The position numbers were made by a program, and so were the translations under genes. 64,000 nt of DNA. Source: ZLKRG44 sp964555705. GTDB lineage: Bacteria > Planctomycetota > Phycisphaerae > Phycisphaerales > SM1A02. The notes beneath the pieces are model-generated. The model ran no database searches. It saw only the letters and a list, made by a program, of their open reading frames with translations, and was not told where the DNA came from. Positions 17,236 to 26,295 of the stretch are shown here, in pieces. The stretch covers positions 10,030-74,029 of the forward strand of contig CAZKTN010000009.1 in assembly GCA_964555705.1 (NCBI GenBank). The letters are read 5' to 3'. Every line of letters begins with the position of its first letter. The first letter of the stretch is position 1.

Positions 17236-18636
17236 TCAGCGCGCGAGGCCCTGAGCCTGCCGGTTGCGCAGCCACGCGATCATGTCGATCTTCGTGATGA
17301 TGCCGTGGAACGTGGTGCCGTCGTGCACGACGGCGACGCGGTCCGCGCGGAAGATCGGCAGCAGCTCCTCGGGGCGCGCCGAGGGGTGGATCGTCTCGAG
17401 CCGCGACGACATGAAGTCCGACACCGGCCGCGATGCGGCCGACTCATCCTGCGCGAGCGCCAGAAGCACATCGCTCTCGTCGAGGATCCCCTTGAGCCGG
17501 TCGTCCGCGTCCACCACCGGCAGCTGGCTCGCCGAGAAGAGCTTCATGCGGCGGATCGCCAGCCCAAGCGGCGCATCAGGGGAGATCGTCCAGTCCTCGC
17601 GGTCCTCGTGCCTGCGGCTGATGAGGTCGCGCAGGTCGCCGGTGGCCTGCCGCCCGATGAATCCCTGCTCGCGCATCCAGAAGTCGTTGTACATCTTCGA
17701 GAGGTACTTGGCGCCGCTGTCGCAGATGAGCGTGACCACGCGCTTGGGCTCCACCTGCTCGCGGCAGTAGCGGAGCGCCGCGCACAGCAGCACGCCGACG
17801 CTCGAGCCCGCGAGCACGCCCTCGGTGCGCAGCAGCTCGCGCACGGTCGAGAACGCCTCCGCGTCGGTCACCGTGTACGCGGTGTCGACGATGTCGAGGT
17901 CGAGGATCGACGGGATGAAGTCCTCGCCGATGCCCTCGACGAGCCACGAGCCCGGCTCGACCGTCTTGCCCTCGTTGACGAGCGGCGCAAGGATCGATCC
18001 CTTGGGGTCGGCGAGCACGATCGCGACCTTCGGGTCCTTCTCCTTCAGGAACTTGCCGACTCCGGCGATCGTTCCGCCCGAGCCCACGCCCGACACGAAC
18101 GCGTCAATGTTGCCGTCCATCTGCGCCCAGATCTCGGGACCGGTGGTGCGGTAGTGCGCCTCCGGGTTCGCGGCGTTGCCGAACTGGTTCACGTAGAACG
18201 AGTTGGGGTCCGCGGCCGAGATCCGCTCGGCGATGTCCTGGTAGTACTCGGGATGGCCGCGTCCCACATCGGAGCGCGTCAGCACGACCTCAGCGCCCAT
18301 CGCGCGCAGGTGCGAGATCTTCTCCTCGCTCATCTTGTCGGGCATCACCACCGTCAGCCTGTATCCCTTGATCGCGGCCACCATCGCGAGCGCGATGCCG
18401 GTGTTGCCGGCGGTGGCCTCGATGATGCGGCCGCCGGGGGTGAGCTTGCCGGCGCGCTCCGCCGCCTCCACCATGGCGATCGCGATGCGGTCCTTGATCG
18501 ACTGCCCTGGGTTCTGGCTCTCGAGCTTCACGAACAGCCGGCACTTTCCGGTATCCATGCGGGTGAGCTCGAGCATCGGGGTGTTGCCGATGAGGTCGAG
18601 GAGGCTGGAGTAGACGGGCGCGGTGGTGGTCGCCAT
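17236..18636 (-). CDS. cbs: Cystathionine beta-synthase with C-terminal CBS domain pair
   Basis: 466 residues. The catalytic part (about 1-320) is a fold-type II PLP enzyme: LIGNTPMLEL, the PLP lysine in NPGQSIKDR (Lys48), the substrate loop TAGNTGIALA and the phosphate-binding loop GSGGTIAGVG. A linker is followed by two CBS motifs, ISPDAPLGLAIRRMKLFSAS and a second after PVSDFMSSRLETIHPSA. It condenses serine and homocysteine to cystathionine. The domain order matches eukaryote-like CBS rather than plain cysteine synthase. Start ATG at 18634-18636 gives the canonical N-terminus; the longer frame upstream is a shadow of rsmJ. It heads the two-gene transsulfuration operon and is divergent from rsmJ, 22 bp away. 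Confidence 0.95.
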   Translation of the reverse strand: MATTTAPVYSSLLDLIGNTPMLELTRMDTGKCRLFVKLESQNPGQSIKDRIAIAMVEAAERAGKLTPGGRIIEATAGNTGIALAMVAAIKGYRLTVVMPDKMSEEKISHLRAMGAEVVLTRSDVGRGHPEYYQDIAERISAADPNSFYVNQFGNAANPEAHYRTTGPEIWAQMDGNIDAFVSGVGSGGTIAGVGKFLKEKDPKVAIVLADPKGSILAPLVNEGKTVEPGSWLVEGIGEDFIPSILDLDIVDTAYTVTDAEAFSTVRELLRTEGVLAGSSVGVLLCAALRYCREQVEPKRVVTLICDSGAKYLSKMYNDFWMREQGFIGRQATGDLRDLISRRHEDREDWTISPDAPLGLAIRRMKLFSASQLPVVDADDRLKGILDESDVLLALAQDESAASRPVSDFMSSRLETIHPSARPEELLPIFRADRVAVVHDGTTFHGIITKIDMIAWLRNRQAQGLAR

Positions 18637-18658
18637 GGGAAGCGAGTGTAATTGGGCG

Positions 18659-19333
18659 ATGGACGGAGTCCCGCAGCTCTCCCGCGCGCCCGACGGATCG
18701 CTCGAGCTGCGCCTCGACGGCGAGCGTCCCGGCCGCGGCGTGGCTCCGCGGCTCGAGTCGCTTGCGCTCTCGGGGCTCTCGCGCCAGCCTCTCATCCGCG
18801 CGATGGGCAAGGCGCGGGGGCTCGTGGTGGATGCCACGGCCGGGCTCGGCGGAGATGCGTTCCTCGTTGCAGCGGCGGGGTTCGCCGTTGCGGCGCTCGA
18901 GCGCAACGCGCTCCTCGCGGAGATGCTCGCCGACGAGGTCGCGCGCGTGCGCCGTAGCGCGTCCGCGCCTCATCGTGCAGCGGCGGAACGCATGCAGGTC
19001 ACTCACGCAGACGCGATCGACGCGCTCTCGGGCGCGTCGCCGTCACGTGCGTGGGTGCGCGAGCAGCCTGTCGCCGTGCTCATGGATCCGATGTACCCGC
19101 AGGATCCCTCCGCCACTGCGCTCGCGGCGAAGCCGATCCGCGTGGTGCGCACGCTCGTCGGCGACGATCCCGACCAGCGTGCGCTCTTCGAGGCCGCGCG
19201 TGCGTGCGGCCCAGGCCGCATCGTCGTCAAGAGGCCGCACAGCGCGCCGCCGCTGGTGCCGGATCCGGACCTCGACTTTGCCGGCAAGCTCACGAGGCTT
19301 GACGTCTATCTTCGCGCAGGAGCGCTTCGATGA
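18659..19333 (+). CDS. rsmJ: 16S rRNA (guanine-N2) methyltransferase RsmJ-like
   Basis: 224 residues from the ATG at 18659. Features: the SAM-binding motif VVDATAGLGGDAFLVAAAG, an acidic residue at the next strand (ALERN), the catalytic-type loop AVLMDPMYPQDPSA, and the terminal RIVVKRPHSAPPL strand typical of RsmJ, which methylates G1516 of 16S rRNA in E. coli. Length is a little shorter than E. coli RsmJ. It overlaps the next gene, rsmE, by ATGA, so both rRNA methyltransferases are coupled. An upstream GTG in frame (18623) would run into the cbs start and is less likely. Confidence 0.88.
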   Translation: MDGVPQLSRAPDGSLELRLDGERPGRGVAPRLESLALSGLSRQPLIRAMGKARGLVVDATAGLGGDAFLVAAAGFAVAALERNALLAEMLADEVARVRRSASAPHRAAAERMQVTHADAIDALSGASPSRAWVREQPVAVLMDPMYPQDPSATALAAKPIRVVRTLVGDDPDQRALFEAARACGPGRIVVKRPHSAPPLVPDPDLDFAGKLTRLDVYLRAGALR

Positions 19334-20148
19334 GCCAGGCGAAGGAACATCACGGCGAGCACGGCGGCGACGCACCGCGCGGTGACGAGCGCGACAGCGG
19401 CGAGCAGGGCACCGGAGAGCACGGCGCATGGATGTTCGCCGATGCGATCCCCGCCGAGGGAGCCACGCACTGGCTCTCGCGCGACGAGGCCCGGCATGCC
19501 ACGGGATCGCGCCGGTTGCGTGCGGGCGATCCGGTGATGCTCTTCGACGGCTGCGGTGCAGTCGCGCACGCGACCCTCAGCCACGCGCGTCGCGACGACG
19601 GTGCACTTGAGGTCCGCGTGGGTCCCGTGCGCCGAGGGCCGCGGCAGGGGAGGCACGTCACTGTGGCGAGCGCGGTCCCAAAGGGCGACAGGCTTGCCAC
19701 GCTGATGGAGGGCATCGGGCCCCTAGGCATCGCGGAGTTCGTGCCGGTCCGCGCCGAGCGCGGCGTGGTGCCCTGGTCAGATCACCTTGCGCAGCGGTGC
19801 AGGCGAATCCTGGTTGAATGCGCCAAGCAGAGCCACTCGCCGTGGATCACGGGATTGCCGCCTCAGGGCGCGCCCGTGCACGATGTCGCGGGTGCGGTCA
19901 GCGCGGCGTCGGCCGCAGGGGCCATCGCCCTCATCGCCGACCGCGCTGGCGAGCCGCTTCGCCATGTGGCTCGCGCACTCGACGCTTCGCGCCACGTGGC
20001 TGTGCTGATCGGACCCGAGGGCGGCTTCTCCGAGCGCGAGCGCAGCGTGGCAATCGCCGCGGGCGCCACTCCGGTGTCGCTTGGCCCCGCCATCCTCAGG
20101 ATTGAGCTTGCCGCGACGGTCGCCGCCGCGCTGCTGCGGCTCGGCTAG
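19330..20148 (+). CDS. rsmE: 16S rRNA (uracil1498-N3)-methyltransferase RsmE
   Basis: 272 residues. After a polar N-terminal extension of about 33 residues comes the PUA-like domain (THWLSRDEARHATGSRRLRAGD, VMLFDGCG). The SPOUT methyltransferase domain follows: VASAVPKGDRLATLMEGIGPLGI, RILVECAKQSHSPWI, and the knot motif VLIGPEGGFSERE with SLGPAILRIELA. It makes m3U1498 at the ribosomal decoding centre. Coupled to rsmJ by a 4-bp overlap. Confidence 0.95.
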   Translation: MSQAKEHHGEHGGDAPRGDERDSGEQGTGEHGAWMFADAIPAEGATHWLSRDEARHATGSRRLRAGDPVMLFDGCGAVAHATLSHARRDDGALEVRVGPVRRGPRQGRHVTVASAVPKGDRLATLMEGIGPLGIAEFVPVRAERGVVPWSDHLAQRCRRILVECAKQSHSPWITGLPPQGAPVHDVAGAVSAASAAGAIALIADRAGEPLRHVARALDASRHVAVLIGPEGGFSERERSVAIAAGATPVSLGPAILRIELAATVAAALLRLG

Positions 20149-20203
20149 CGCGGTCCCGGCGGAGGCAACCTGACCCCGCTGCGCCGCGCCGACCGAACCG
20201 AAA

Positions 20204-20276
20204 TGGAGCGTACCGGGATCGAACCGGTAACCTATGCCTTGCAAAGGCATCGCTCTCCCAATTGAGCTAACGCCCC
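20204..20276 (-). tRNA. tRNA-Ala (anticodon UGC)
   Basis: 73 nt that fold as a complete cloverleaf on the minus strand. The acceptor is GGGGCGT/ACGCTCC with the G3:U70 wobble that identifies alanine tRNAs, the D arm contains AGCTCAATTGGGAGAGC-like sequence, the anticodon stem ATGCC/GGCAT holds loop TTTGCAA (anticodon TGC), and the T arm contains GGTTCGATCC. Discriminator is A73. The genome does not encode CCA here: TTT follows. It stands alone rather than in an rRNA operon. Confidence 0.97.
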
Positions 20277-20303
20277 AACAGGGGCATCATAGGGATGATG
20301 CAA

Positions 20304-20320
20304 CGCCGCTGCACGCGGCG
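20304..20320. terminator. Possible terminator hairpin
   Basis: CGCCGC (20304-20309) pairs perfectly with GCGGCG (20315-20320) around a 5-nt loop, just beyond the stop of the SH3 gene. There is only a short T run, so termination strength is doubtful. Confidence 0.35.
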
Positions 20321-20324
20321 AACT

Positions 20325-21755
20325 TCAGCCGTCCTTGCGCGGGGTCAGGATGTCCACGGTGCGCGGTGCAACCACATCCACACGCAGCGCCTCGTCATAG
20401 GACTTCTCTCCGCGCACGCCCAGCAGGTTGCCGAGCATCGTTGAGAGCTGGAAGCCGGGGCCCGGGGAGACGTAGGCGACGGTCTGGCCCGTCGCGGGGT
20501 CCTGGATCCTGTAGAGCAGGGGGAGCCGCTGGCCGTCGTACACGAGGCTGGCATTGAGGATGCCCACCACCGTGTACTCGGACCGGGCCTCGATCGCACG
20601 GGCGACGCTGGCGATCGAGTCGCGCTCGCCCTCGATGCGAGCCTTCATGCGCTCGAGCTCGATGATGCGGCTCTGCACCTCGATCTCGAGGCGGAGCTGC
20701 TCAGCACGGCCGTTGGCCTTCGACACGATCTCGGGGTCGCCAGAGGCGACCACCGCAAGGTCAAGGTAACGGCCGCGCAGCGCGTGAAGCTCGGCCTCAG
20801 CCTTGGTCTGTCCGCGGATGGTGGTGTAGAGGCCCTCGAGGTCGGCCATCGTGGCGCGACGTCGCTCGAAGGCGATCTGCTCTGGGGTCTTCACGGGTGC
20901 CGGCGGCTCCCGCAGTGCGGGCACGCTGGCGGCGCCGGTCGCGCCACCTGTCACGATCACATCGGCTTCGCCCGTCGACGTGCCAGTGGCATCGATGGGA
21001 GCATCGGCAGTGCCCGTGATGTCGGGCGCAGCGGCGTCGGTCGTGCCAGCCGTCGTGGCGCCATCAACGGGAGCTGCTGCCGGCGCCTGCACCTGCTGCG
21101 TCAGCACGTCGGCGGCCGCCATCGTGGCCACCACATCCGGAGTCGGCGCGTTGAACTTGGCCGCCTCGGCCTGCGAGGCCTTGCGGAGGAAGTTCATGTT
21201 CACCCATCCCTCGGCGACGGCGGGAAGGCGAACGCGGTAGACCGAGTCACGCTCGCTGTCGACGCGGTCCACCACCGAAAGCGTCGCGCCAGGCTCGAGC
21301 CGCGCGATCTGCTTCCAGCTTGCGGCGAGGCTCGCGTCAGGCGTCGAGATGTTCGGCGCGCGGAGCTCCGACTTCGCGTTCACGGAGAGCGTGGTCCCGT
21401 CCTCGCTCACCGAGACACGCGAGTCAGCTGGGACAACTCCGTAGATCTGCGCGAATGCAGCCCCCTCCGTCTGCACGCGCGCCCAGCCGAAACTCTCTTC
21501 GCTCACTCGCACCAGGTCGCCTCGCTTGAGCTTGCCGAACGGGTAGGAGCTCTGCACGCTCGGCGCGCTGCGCACGTACACGCCATCGGCAGTCACGATG
21601 GCGATGTACGGTTCAGCTGCAGGTGCAGTTGATGCGGTGCCGGAGTCGGGCGACTGCGCAGTGGCGTGCTGCAGCAGCGCGCATGGCGCGAACGCCCCGA
21701 TTCCGGCGATGCAAAAGGCGGATAGGCCAGCCGACGCGATCCGTGCGTTGAGCAT
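20325..21755 (-). CDS. Exported SH3-domain protein, function unknown
   Basis: 476 residues. A signal peptide (LSAFCIAGIGAFAPCALLQHATAQ, cleaved near residue 34) leads into a bacterial SH3-like domain (AIVTADGVYVRSAPSVQSSYPFGKLKRGD, then FGWARVQ). A second, related unit follows (NISTPDAS, KQIARLEPGATLSVVDRVD, GWVNMNFLRKA). A Thr/Ala-rich linker, a coiled-coil stretch (MADLEGLYTTIRGQTKAE to RMKARIEGERDSI) and a small beta domain ending in DVVAPRTVDIL follow. Such SH3b proteins often bind cell-wall material. The -10 hexamer is 6 nt before the ATG and no Shine-Dalgarno is seen. Divergent from the TolC-like gene. Confidence 0.85.
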   Translation of the reverse strand: MLNARIASAGLSAFCIAGIGAFAPCALLQHATAQSPDSGTASTAPAAEPYIAIVTADGVYVRSAPSVQSSYPFGKLKRGDLVRVSEESFGWARVQTEGAAFAQIYGVVPADSRVSVSEDGTTLSVNAKSELRAPNISTPDASLAASWKQIARLEPGATLSVVDRVDSERDSVYRVRLPAVAEGWVNMNFLRKASQAEAAKFNAPTPDVVATMAAADVLTQQVQAPAAAPVDGATTAGTTDAAAPDITGTADAPIDATGTSTGEADVIVTGGATGAASVPALREPPAPVKTPEQIAFERRRATMADLEGLYTTIRGQTKAEAELHALRGRYLDLAVVASGDPEIVSKANGRAEQLRLEIEVQSRIIELERMKARIEGERDSIASVARAIEARSEYTVVGILNASLVYDGQRLPLLYRIQDPATGQTVAYVSPGPGFQLSTMLGNLLGVRGEKSYDEALRVDVVAPRTVDILTPRKDG

Positions 21756-21761
21756 GGGTGG

Positions 21762-21790
21762 AGTGTACCTCTGCTAGAGTGCCGCGTGAA
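21762..21790 (-). promoter_or_regulatory. Promoter of the SH3 gene, predicted leaderless
   Basis: Minus strand: TTCACG (21785-21790), 17-bp spacer, TACACT (21762-21767), six bases (CCACCC), then the ATG at 21753-21755. The predicted +1 coincides with the start codon. Confidence 0.5.
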
Positions 21791-21792
21791 TC

Positions 21793-23568
21793 ATGCGCTC
21801 GCGCCCTGCACATTTTTTGCGCGCCCATCCCGGGTGGGTGGCGGCAACGGCTGCGGTGACTCTCTGCGCATGCGAGACGCCCTTCGACCAGCAGGGAGAT
21901 GACCAGCTCCGGGCGGCGATCGACGCCGCGGTCGCACGTCAGGGCGCAGGGCCCGGACCCGAGCCCGGCAGCCAGGGACTGCAGCAAGTGTCTTCTGTGC
22001 CGAGCGATGTGATGAAGGCGCTTGGGTCCCGGCTTCCCGAGCTCGATGCGCTCGGTCCGCAGTCGGCGGGCGCCGGTCCAGCCCTCAGCCTCGGCCTCGA
22101 TGTGACCGACGGCAGCGTGCCAATCCAGATCAGCCTCCAGAGCGCCATGGCGGCGGCGGTCCGGAACAACCTTGGCGCACAGGGCGCGCGCATCGCCCAG
22201 GCTGTCTCCGAGGCTGACCTCGTGGCGGCCGAGGCCGCCTTCGACGCCGTCCTGACCTCAGGCATCTCCTACAACGATTCGGAGAATCCCGCCCCACCAA
22301 TCGACTTCGGCGGCATCGGCAACGCCATCGCCCAGCAGTTCAAGCAGACCACGCTCTCGACAGGCATCCAGAAGAGGATGGTGTCCGGCGGCACGGTGGG
22401 TGCCAGCCTCGCCGCGAACTACATACAGCAGCAGCAGAAGGCGATCTACGACCCCGACAACTACTGGCAGCCGGCGCTTGCGGTGCAGCTGAACCAGCCG
22501 CTGCTGCGCGGCTTCGGCAGCGACGTCAACCTTGCGCAGGTGCGCATCGCGCGCAACAACGACCGGGCGGCTCTGCTCAACCTTCGGCGCACGCTGCTCA
22601 ACCTTGTGCGCGATGTCGAGCAGCAGTACTGGGCCGTGGTGCAGACGCGCCAGAACGTGGTGGCCCAGGCGTGGCTCGTGAAGGTGGGCGAGGATGTCCG
22701 AGACATCCTGGCCAAGCGTCGGGAGTTCGACGCGACCGTGGCCGACTACGCGCTCGCGGTGGCGATCGTCGAGCAGCGGAGGTCGCAGCTGATCCGCGCG
22801 CAGCTCGCGGCACGCAACGCGAGCGACCGGCTCAAGCTCACGATGAACGACCCCGGCGTGCCGGTCGGCGGGGACACGACGCTCGTGCCGATCGACCGCA
22901 TGGCCGAGGCGCCGATCCGCTACTCGCTGCGTGACGCTGTCGTGACCGCGGTCGAGCAGAGCCCGGTGGTGGCCACGTCGGTGCTCGAGATCGACAATGC
23001 GTCGATCATGCAGGTGGTGGCCGACAACGGCCGCATGCCCCAGCTCGACCTCAACGCGCAGGTGCAGATGCAAGGGCAGGATGCGAACTTCGGCGAGTCG
23101 ATGAGCCAGGTGGGCGGCGGCAGCTTCGTGAGCTACCTCGCGGGGCTCGCCTTCAGCCAGCCGCTGGGCAACCGCGCGGGCGAAGCCGAGTACCGGAAGG
23201 CGAGGCTGCAGCGCTCGGGCGCTGTGATCGCGTACGAGCAGTCGATCGAGAGCGTTGTCTTCTCGGTGAAGACGGCGCTGCGCACGGTGGTCGCGAGCCA
23301 CCAGCTCATCGAGCAGACGCGCGCGTCGAGGCTCGCGGCCGCGGAGAGCCTCCGCGCGCTGCAGGTGCTGGAGCAGACCCTCGCTGCCCTGACGCCCGAG
23401 TTCCTGCAGACGAAGTTCGTGGCGCAGGACCGGCTGGCGATCGCCTACGTCTCGGAGATCGATGCGCTCGTCAACTACAACGTGTCGATCGCGGAGCTCT
23501 ACAACGCGATGGGCACCGGGCTGCAGATGAACCGGATCGAGCTTCAGGTCGTTGATCCCGCGGGCTGA
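21793..23568 (+). CDS. TolC-family outer-membrane efflux lipoprotein
   Basis: 591 residues. An export signal ends in LCAC with Cys27 as probable lipid anchor. After a low-complexity segment, two outer-membrane-efflux repeats are visible. In the first, VPIQISLQSAMAAAVRNNLG opens the long helical hairpin, with VQLNQPLLRGFG and NDRAALLNLRRTLLNLVRDVEQQYW. The second begins YSLRDAVVTAVEQSPVV and contains GLAFSQPLGNRAGEAEYRKARLQ. It would form a trimeric channel for type I secretion or RND efflux, but no inner-membrane or adaptor partner lies nearby. tsaC follows 11 bp later on the same strand. Confidence 0.9.
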   Translation: MRSRPAHFLRAHPGWVAATAAVTLCACETPFDQQGDDQLRAAIDAAVARQGAGPGPEPGSQGLQQVSSVPSDVMKALGSRLPELDALGPQSAGAGPALSLGLDVTDGSVPIQISLQSAMAAAVRNNLGAQGARIAQAVSEADLVAAEAAFDAVLTSGISYNDSENPAPPIDFGGIGNAIAQQFKQTTLSTGIQKRMVSGGTVGASLAANYIQQQQKAIYDPDNYWQPALAVQLNQPLLRGFGSDVNLAQVRIARNNDRAALLNLRRTLLNLVRDVEQQYWAVVQTRQNVVAQAWLVKVGEDVRDILAKRREFDATVADYALAVAIVEQRRSQLIRAQLAARNASDRLKLTMNDPGVPVGGDTTLVPIDRMAEAPIRYSLRDAVVTAVEQSPVVATSVLEIDNASIMQVVADNGRMPQLDLNAQVQMQGQDANFGESMSQVGGGSFVSYLAGLAFSQPLGNRAGEAEYRKARLQRSGAVIAYEQSIESVVFSVKTALRTVVASHQLIEQTRASRLAAAESLRALQVLEQTLAALTPEFLQTKFVAQDRLAIAYVSEIDALVNYNVSIAELYNAMGTGLQMNRIELQVVDPAG

Positions 23569-23579
23569 TCCGCACCTCG

Positions 23580-24551
23580 ATGCCGCGCATCCTTCCATAC
23601 GGCGACGAGTCGATCCGCGAGGCCGCGGCCGCCCTCCGGGCAGGCGAGCCTGTCGCCTTCGCGACCGAGACGGTCTACGGCCTTGGCGCGCGCACGCTCG
23701 ACGAGGCCGCGATCGCGCGCATCTACGCCCTCAAGGGTCGCCCCTCCGACAACCCGCTCATTGCGCACGTGCTTGATGTGCCGCAGGCCCGGACCGTGTC
23801 GGGGCGCTGGGACCGACGGTCGCTGCGCGCCGCTGCCGTGTTCTGGCCCGGGCCGCTCACGATGATCCTTCCGCGCGCTGGGGCCGTGCCGCGCGCCGCA
23901 TGCGGCGGCCTTGACACCATCGCCGTGCGGTCGCCCGTGCACCCGCTCGCGCGCTGCCTTCTCTACGCGGTGAACGACGCGATCAGCGCGCCAAGCGCCA
24001 ACCGCAGCGGCGAGGTGTCGCCCACGTCCGCCGAGCATGTCGCCCACGACTACCCGGAGGTGGCCGGCCTCATCGTGCTTGACGGCGGTCCGTGCCGCGT
24101 GGGCATCGAGTCAACCGTCATCGACCTGTGCGAGGCCAGGCCGGTGGTGCGCAGGCTCGGGTCAGTGTCGATCGAGCAGCTCGTGAACGTGCTCGGGCCT
24201 GTCGAGGTGGACATTGCGCACTCGCAGGGCGCAAGCCCGGGCAGCGCGCGCCGCCACTACTCGCCGCGCACGCGATCCCTGCTGCTTGACCGCGCTTCGC
24301 TGGAGGACTCGATTGCGCGAGAGAGGGGTGCGGGGCGCCGCGTCGCGGCAGTCGTGCTCTCGCGGCTCGCGATCGACGCTGACCACGTGACGGCGCTGCC
24401 CGCCGAGGGTGACGCTTGCGCGGCTGCGCTCTATGACGCACTCCGGCGGGCTGATGCCGCAGGCTGCGACATGATCATGATCGAGCGGCCATCGCGAGCG
24501 GATGGCATCTGGGCCGCGATCCAGGACCGCCTCGAGCGGGCGACTTCCTAG
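23580..24551 (+). CDS. tsaC: L-threonylcarbamoyladenylate synthase (Sua5/TsaC family)
   Basis: 323 residues. The YrdC domain (about 10-200) shows GEPVAFATETVYGLGARTLDE, IYALKGRPSDNPLIAHV, FWPGPLTMILPR, IAVRSPVHPLARCLL, APSANRSGEVSPT and CRVGIESTVIDL. The linker SPGSARRHYSPRT then leads to a Sua5-type C-terminal domain, making this the longer Sua5 form rather than the short TsaC. It makes threonylcarbamoyl-AMP for the t6A37 modification of ANN-reading tRNAs. Follows the TolC-like gene by 11 bp. Confidence 0.94.
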   Translation: MPRILPYGDESIREAAAALRAGEPVAFATETVYGLGARTLDEAAIARIYALKGRPSDNPLIAHVLDVPQARTVSGRWDRRSLRAAAVFWPGPLTMILPRAGAVPRAACGGLDTIAVRSPVHPLARCLLYAVNDAISAPSANRSGEVSPTSAEHVAHDYPEVAGLIVLDGGPCRVGIESTVIDLCEARPVVRRLGSVSIEQLVNVLGPVEVDIAHSQGASPGSARRHYSPRTRSLLLDRASLEDSIARERGAGRRVAAVVLSRLAIDADHVTALPAEGDACAAALYDALRRADAAGCDMIMIERPSRADGIWAAIQDRLERATS

Positions 24552-24599
24552 CGCGCGGCATGCGCGGGCGTGGCCTGCGTGGACGAGCAGCCTTGAGGC

Positions 24600-26258
24600 T
24601 CACCGCATCGGGATCTTCACGTTGAGCCGGTCGGCGCAGTCGCGCGCGAGGTCGTAGCCAGCGTCCGCGTGGCGGAACACTCCCATCATCGGGTCGTTCG
24701 TGAGCACGCGCTCAAGTCGCTTCGCGGCCTCCGGGGTGCCGTCAGCCACGATCACCTGCCCGCTGTGCTGCGAGAACCCGATGCCGACGCCGCCGCCGTG
24801 GTGGAAGCTCGTCCAGCTTGCGCCGCTGGCGATGTTCACCGCGAAGTTGAGGATCGCCCAGTCGCTCACCGCGTCGGTGCCGTCGAGCATCGCCTCAGTC
24901 TCGCGGTTGGGGCTCGCGACAGATCCGCAGTCGAGATGGTCGCGTCCGATCACGATCGGCGCCTTCACCTTGCCTGACGCGACCAGCTCGTTGAACTTGA
25001 GTCCTGCGCGGTGCCGCTCGCCAAGGCCTAGCCAGCAGATGCGCGCAGGCAGGCCCTGGAACGCCACGCGGTCCTGCGCCATGCGGATCCAGCGGTGCAG
25101 GCTGCGGTCCTGCGGGAAGAGCTCAAGCACCGCCTCGTCGGTCGCGCGGATGTCGGCAGGGTCGCCGCTGAGCGCGACCCACCGGAAGGGGCCTCGGCCT
25201 GTGCAGAACTGCGGCCTGATGTACGCGGGCACGAACCCCGGGAAGTCGAACGCGTCCGTCACGCCCGAGTCCTTGGCGCGCTGGCGGATGTTGTTGCCGT
25301 AGTCGAAGACCTTGGTGCCGGCATGCATGAAGTGCAGCATGAGCTTCACGTGGCGCGCCATGCTCGCCATCGAGAGCCGCTGGTACTGCTCGGGATCCGA
25401 GGAGCGCAGCGCGTCGGACTGCTCGCGCGAGAGACCGTCGGGGTAGTAGCCCTCGAGCGGGTCGTGCGCGCTGGTCTGGTCGGTGAGCGTGTCCGGCACG
25501 ATCTTGCGCGCCTTGAGGCGCTCGAGCAGGTCCACCGCATTGGCGAGCACGCCCACGCTGATCCCCGCTCGTCGGTCCTTGAGCTGCAGCGCGCGGTCGA
25601 TCGCCGCGTCGAGGTCCTCGTGGATCTCGTCGAGGTAGCGGTCATGCACGCGCTTGGCCAGTCGCTCGCGGCACACGTCAGCGATCAGGCAGGTGCCCTC
25701 GTTCATCGTGATCGCCAGCGGCTGCGCGCCGCCCATGCCGCCGCATCCGGCGGTCACGTTCAGGGTGCCGGCAAGCGTGCCCCCGAAGTGCTGGCGCGCG
25801 CATTCGGCGAACGTCTCGTATGTGCCCTGCAGGATGCCCTGCGTGCCGATGTAGATCCAGCTTCCCGCGGTCATCTGCCCGAACATCATCAGTCCGCGCG
25901 CGGCAAGGTCGTCGAAGTGCTCCTGCGTCGCCCAGTGCGGCACGAGGTTGCTGTTTGCGATGAGCACGCGCGGCGCATCGGCGTGCGTGCGCACGATGCC
26001 CACTGGCTTGCCGCTCTGCACGAGCAGCGTCTCGTCAGGCGCAAGCGACTTGAGCGACGCGATGATGGCGTCGAATGCGGGCCAGCTGCGTGCGGCCTGG
26101 CCGCGGCCGCCGTAGACCACAAGGTCGCCCGGGCGCTCCGCAACCTCGGGATCGAGGTTGTTCATGAGCATGCGCATGGCGGCCTCGGCGGCCCATGACT
26201 TGCAGGTGAGGGTGTTCCCGCGCGGGGCGCGGACGGTCCGGGTCTCTACCGTCGTCAT
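24600..26258 (-). CDS. hutU: Urocanate hydratase
   Basis: 552 residues, matching urocanase (about 555). Recognisable blocks: WAAEAAMRMLMNNLDPEVAE, LVVYGGRGQAARSWPAFDAI, LLVQSGKPVGIVRTH, GQMTAGSWIYIGTQGILQGT, the NAD-binding LNVTAGCGGMGGAQPLA, ISVGVLANAVDLLERL, DQTSAHDPLEGYYP, GRDHLDCGSVASPNRETEAM and GASWTSFHHGGGVGIGFSQH. It converts urocanate to imidazolonepropionate in histidine degradation. The -10 lies 6 nt before the ATG at 26256-26258. hutH is 1.9 kb away on the same strand but separated by two other genes; hutI and hutG are not in the window. Confidence 0.97.
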   Translation of the reverse strand: MTTVETRTVRAPRGNTLTCKSWAAEAAMRMLMNNLDPEVAERPGDLVVYGGRGQAARSWPAFDAIIASLKSLAPDETLLVQSGKPVGIVRTHADAPRVLIANSNLVPHWATQEHFDDLAARGLMMFGQMTAGSWIYIGTQGILQGTYETFAECARQHFGGTLAGTLNVTAGCGGMGGAQPLAITMNEGTCLIADVCRERLAKRVHDRYLDEIHEDLDAAIDRALQLKDRRAGISVGVLANAVDLLERLKARKIVPDTLTDQTSAHDPLEGYYPDGLSREQSDALRSSDPEQYQRLSMASMARHVKLMLHFMHAGTKVFDYGNNIRQRAKDSGVTDAFDFPGFVPAYIRPQFCTGRGPFRWVALSGDPADIRATDEAVLELFPQDRSLHRWIRMAQDRVAFQGLPARICWLGLGERHRAGLKFNELVASGKVKAPIVIGRDHLDCGSVASPNRETEAMLDGTDAVSDWAILNFAVNIASGASWTSFHHGGGVGIGFSQHSGQVIVADGTPEAAKRLERVLTNDPMMGVFRHADAGYDLARDCADRLNVKIPMR

Positions 26259-26264
26259 GCCGCC

Positions 26265-26293
26265 ATAGTAGGAGCCGCGTACGCTCCGACCAA
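26265..26293 (-). promoter_or_regulatory. hutU promoter, predicted leaderless
   Basis: Minus strand: TTGGTC (26288-26293), 17-bp spacer, TACTAT (26265-26270), six bases GGCGGC, then ATG. No Shine-Dalgarno can fit, so the start codon is probably at or next to +1. Confidence 0.55.
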
Positions 26294-26295
26294 CG

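Noticed and set aside
14736..17297. 853-codon plus-strand frame over the large membrane gene and the cystathionine genes
   Set aside because: Crosses two genuine genes in other frames, with Arg/Ser/Pro-rich composition typical of shadow frames.
22258..23598. 446-codon minus-strand frame opposite the TolC-like gene
   Set aside because: His/Arg/Leu-rich shadow; the plus strand has clear efflux-protein repeats.
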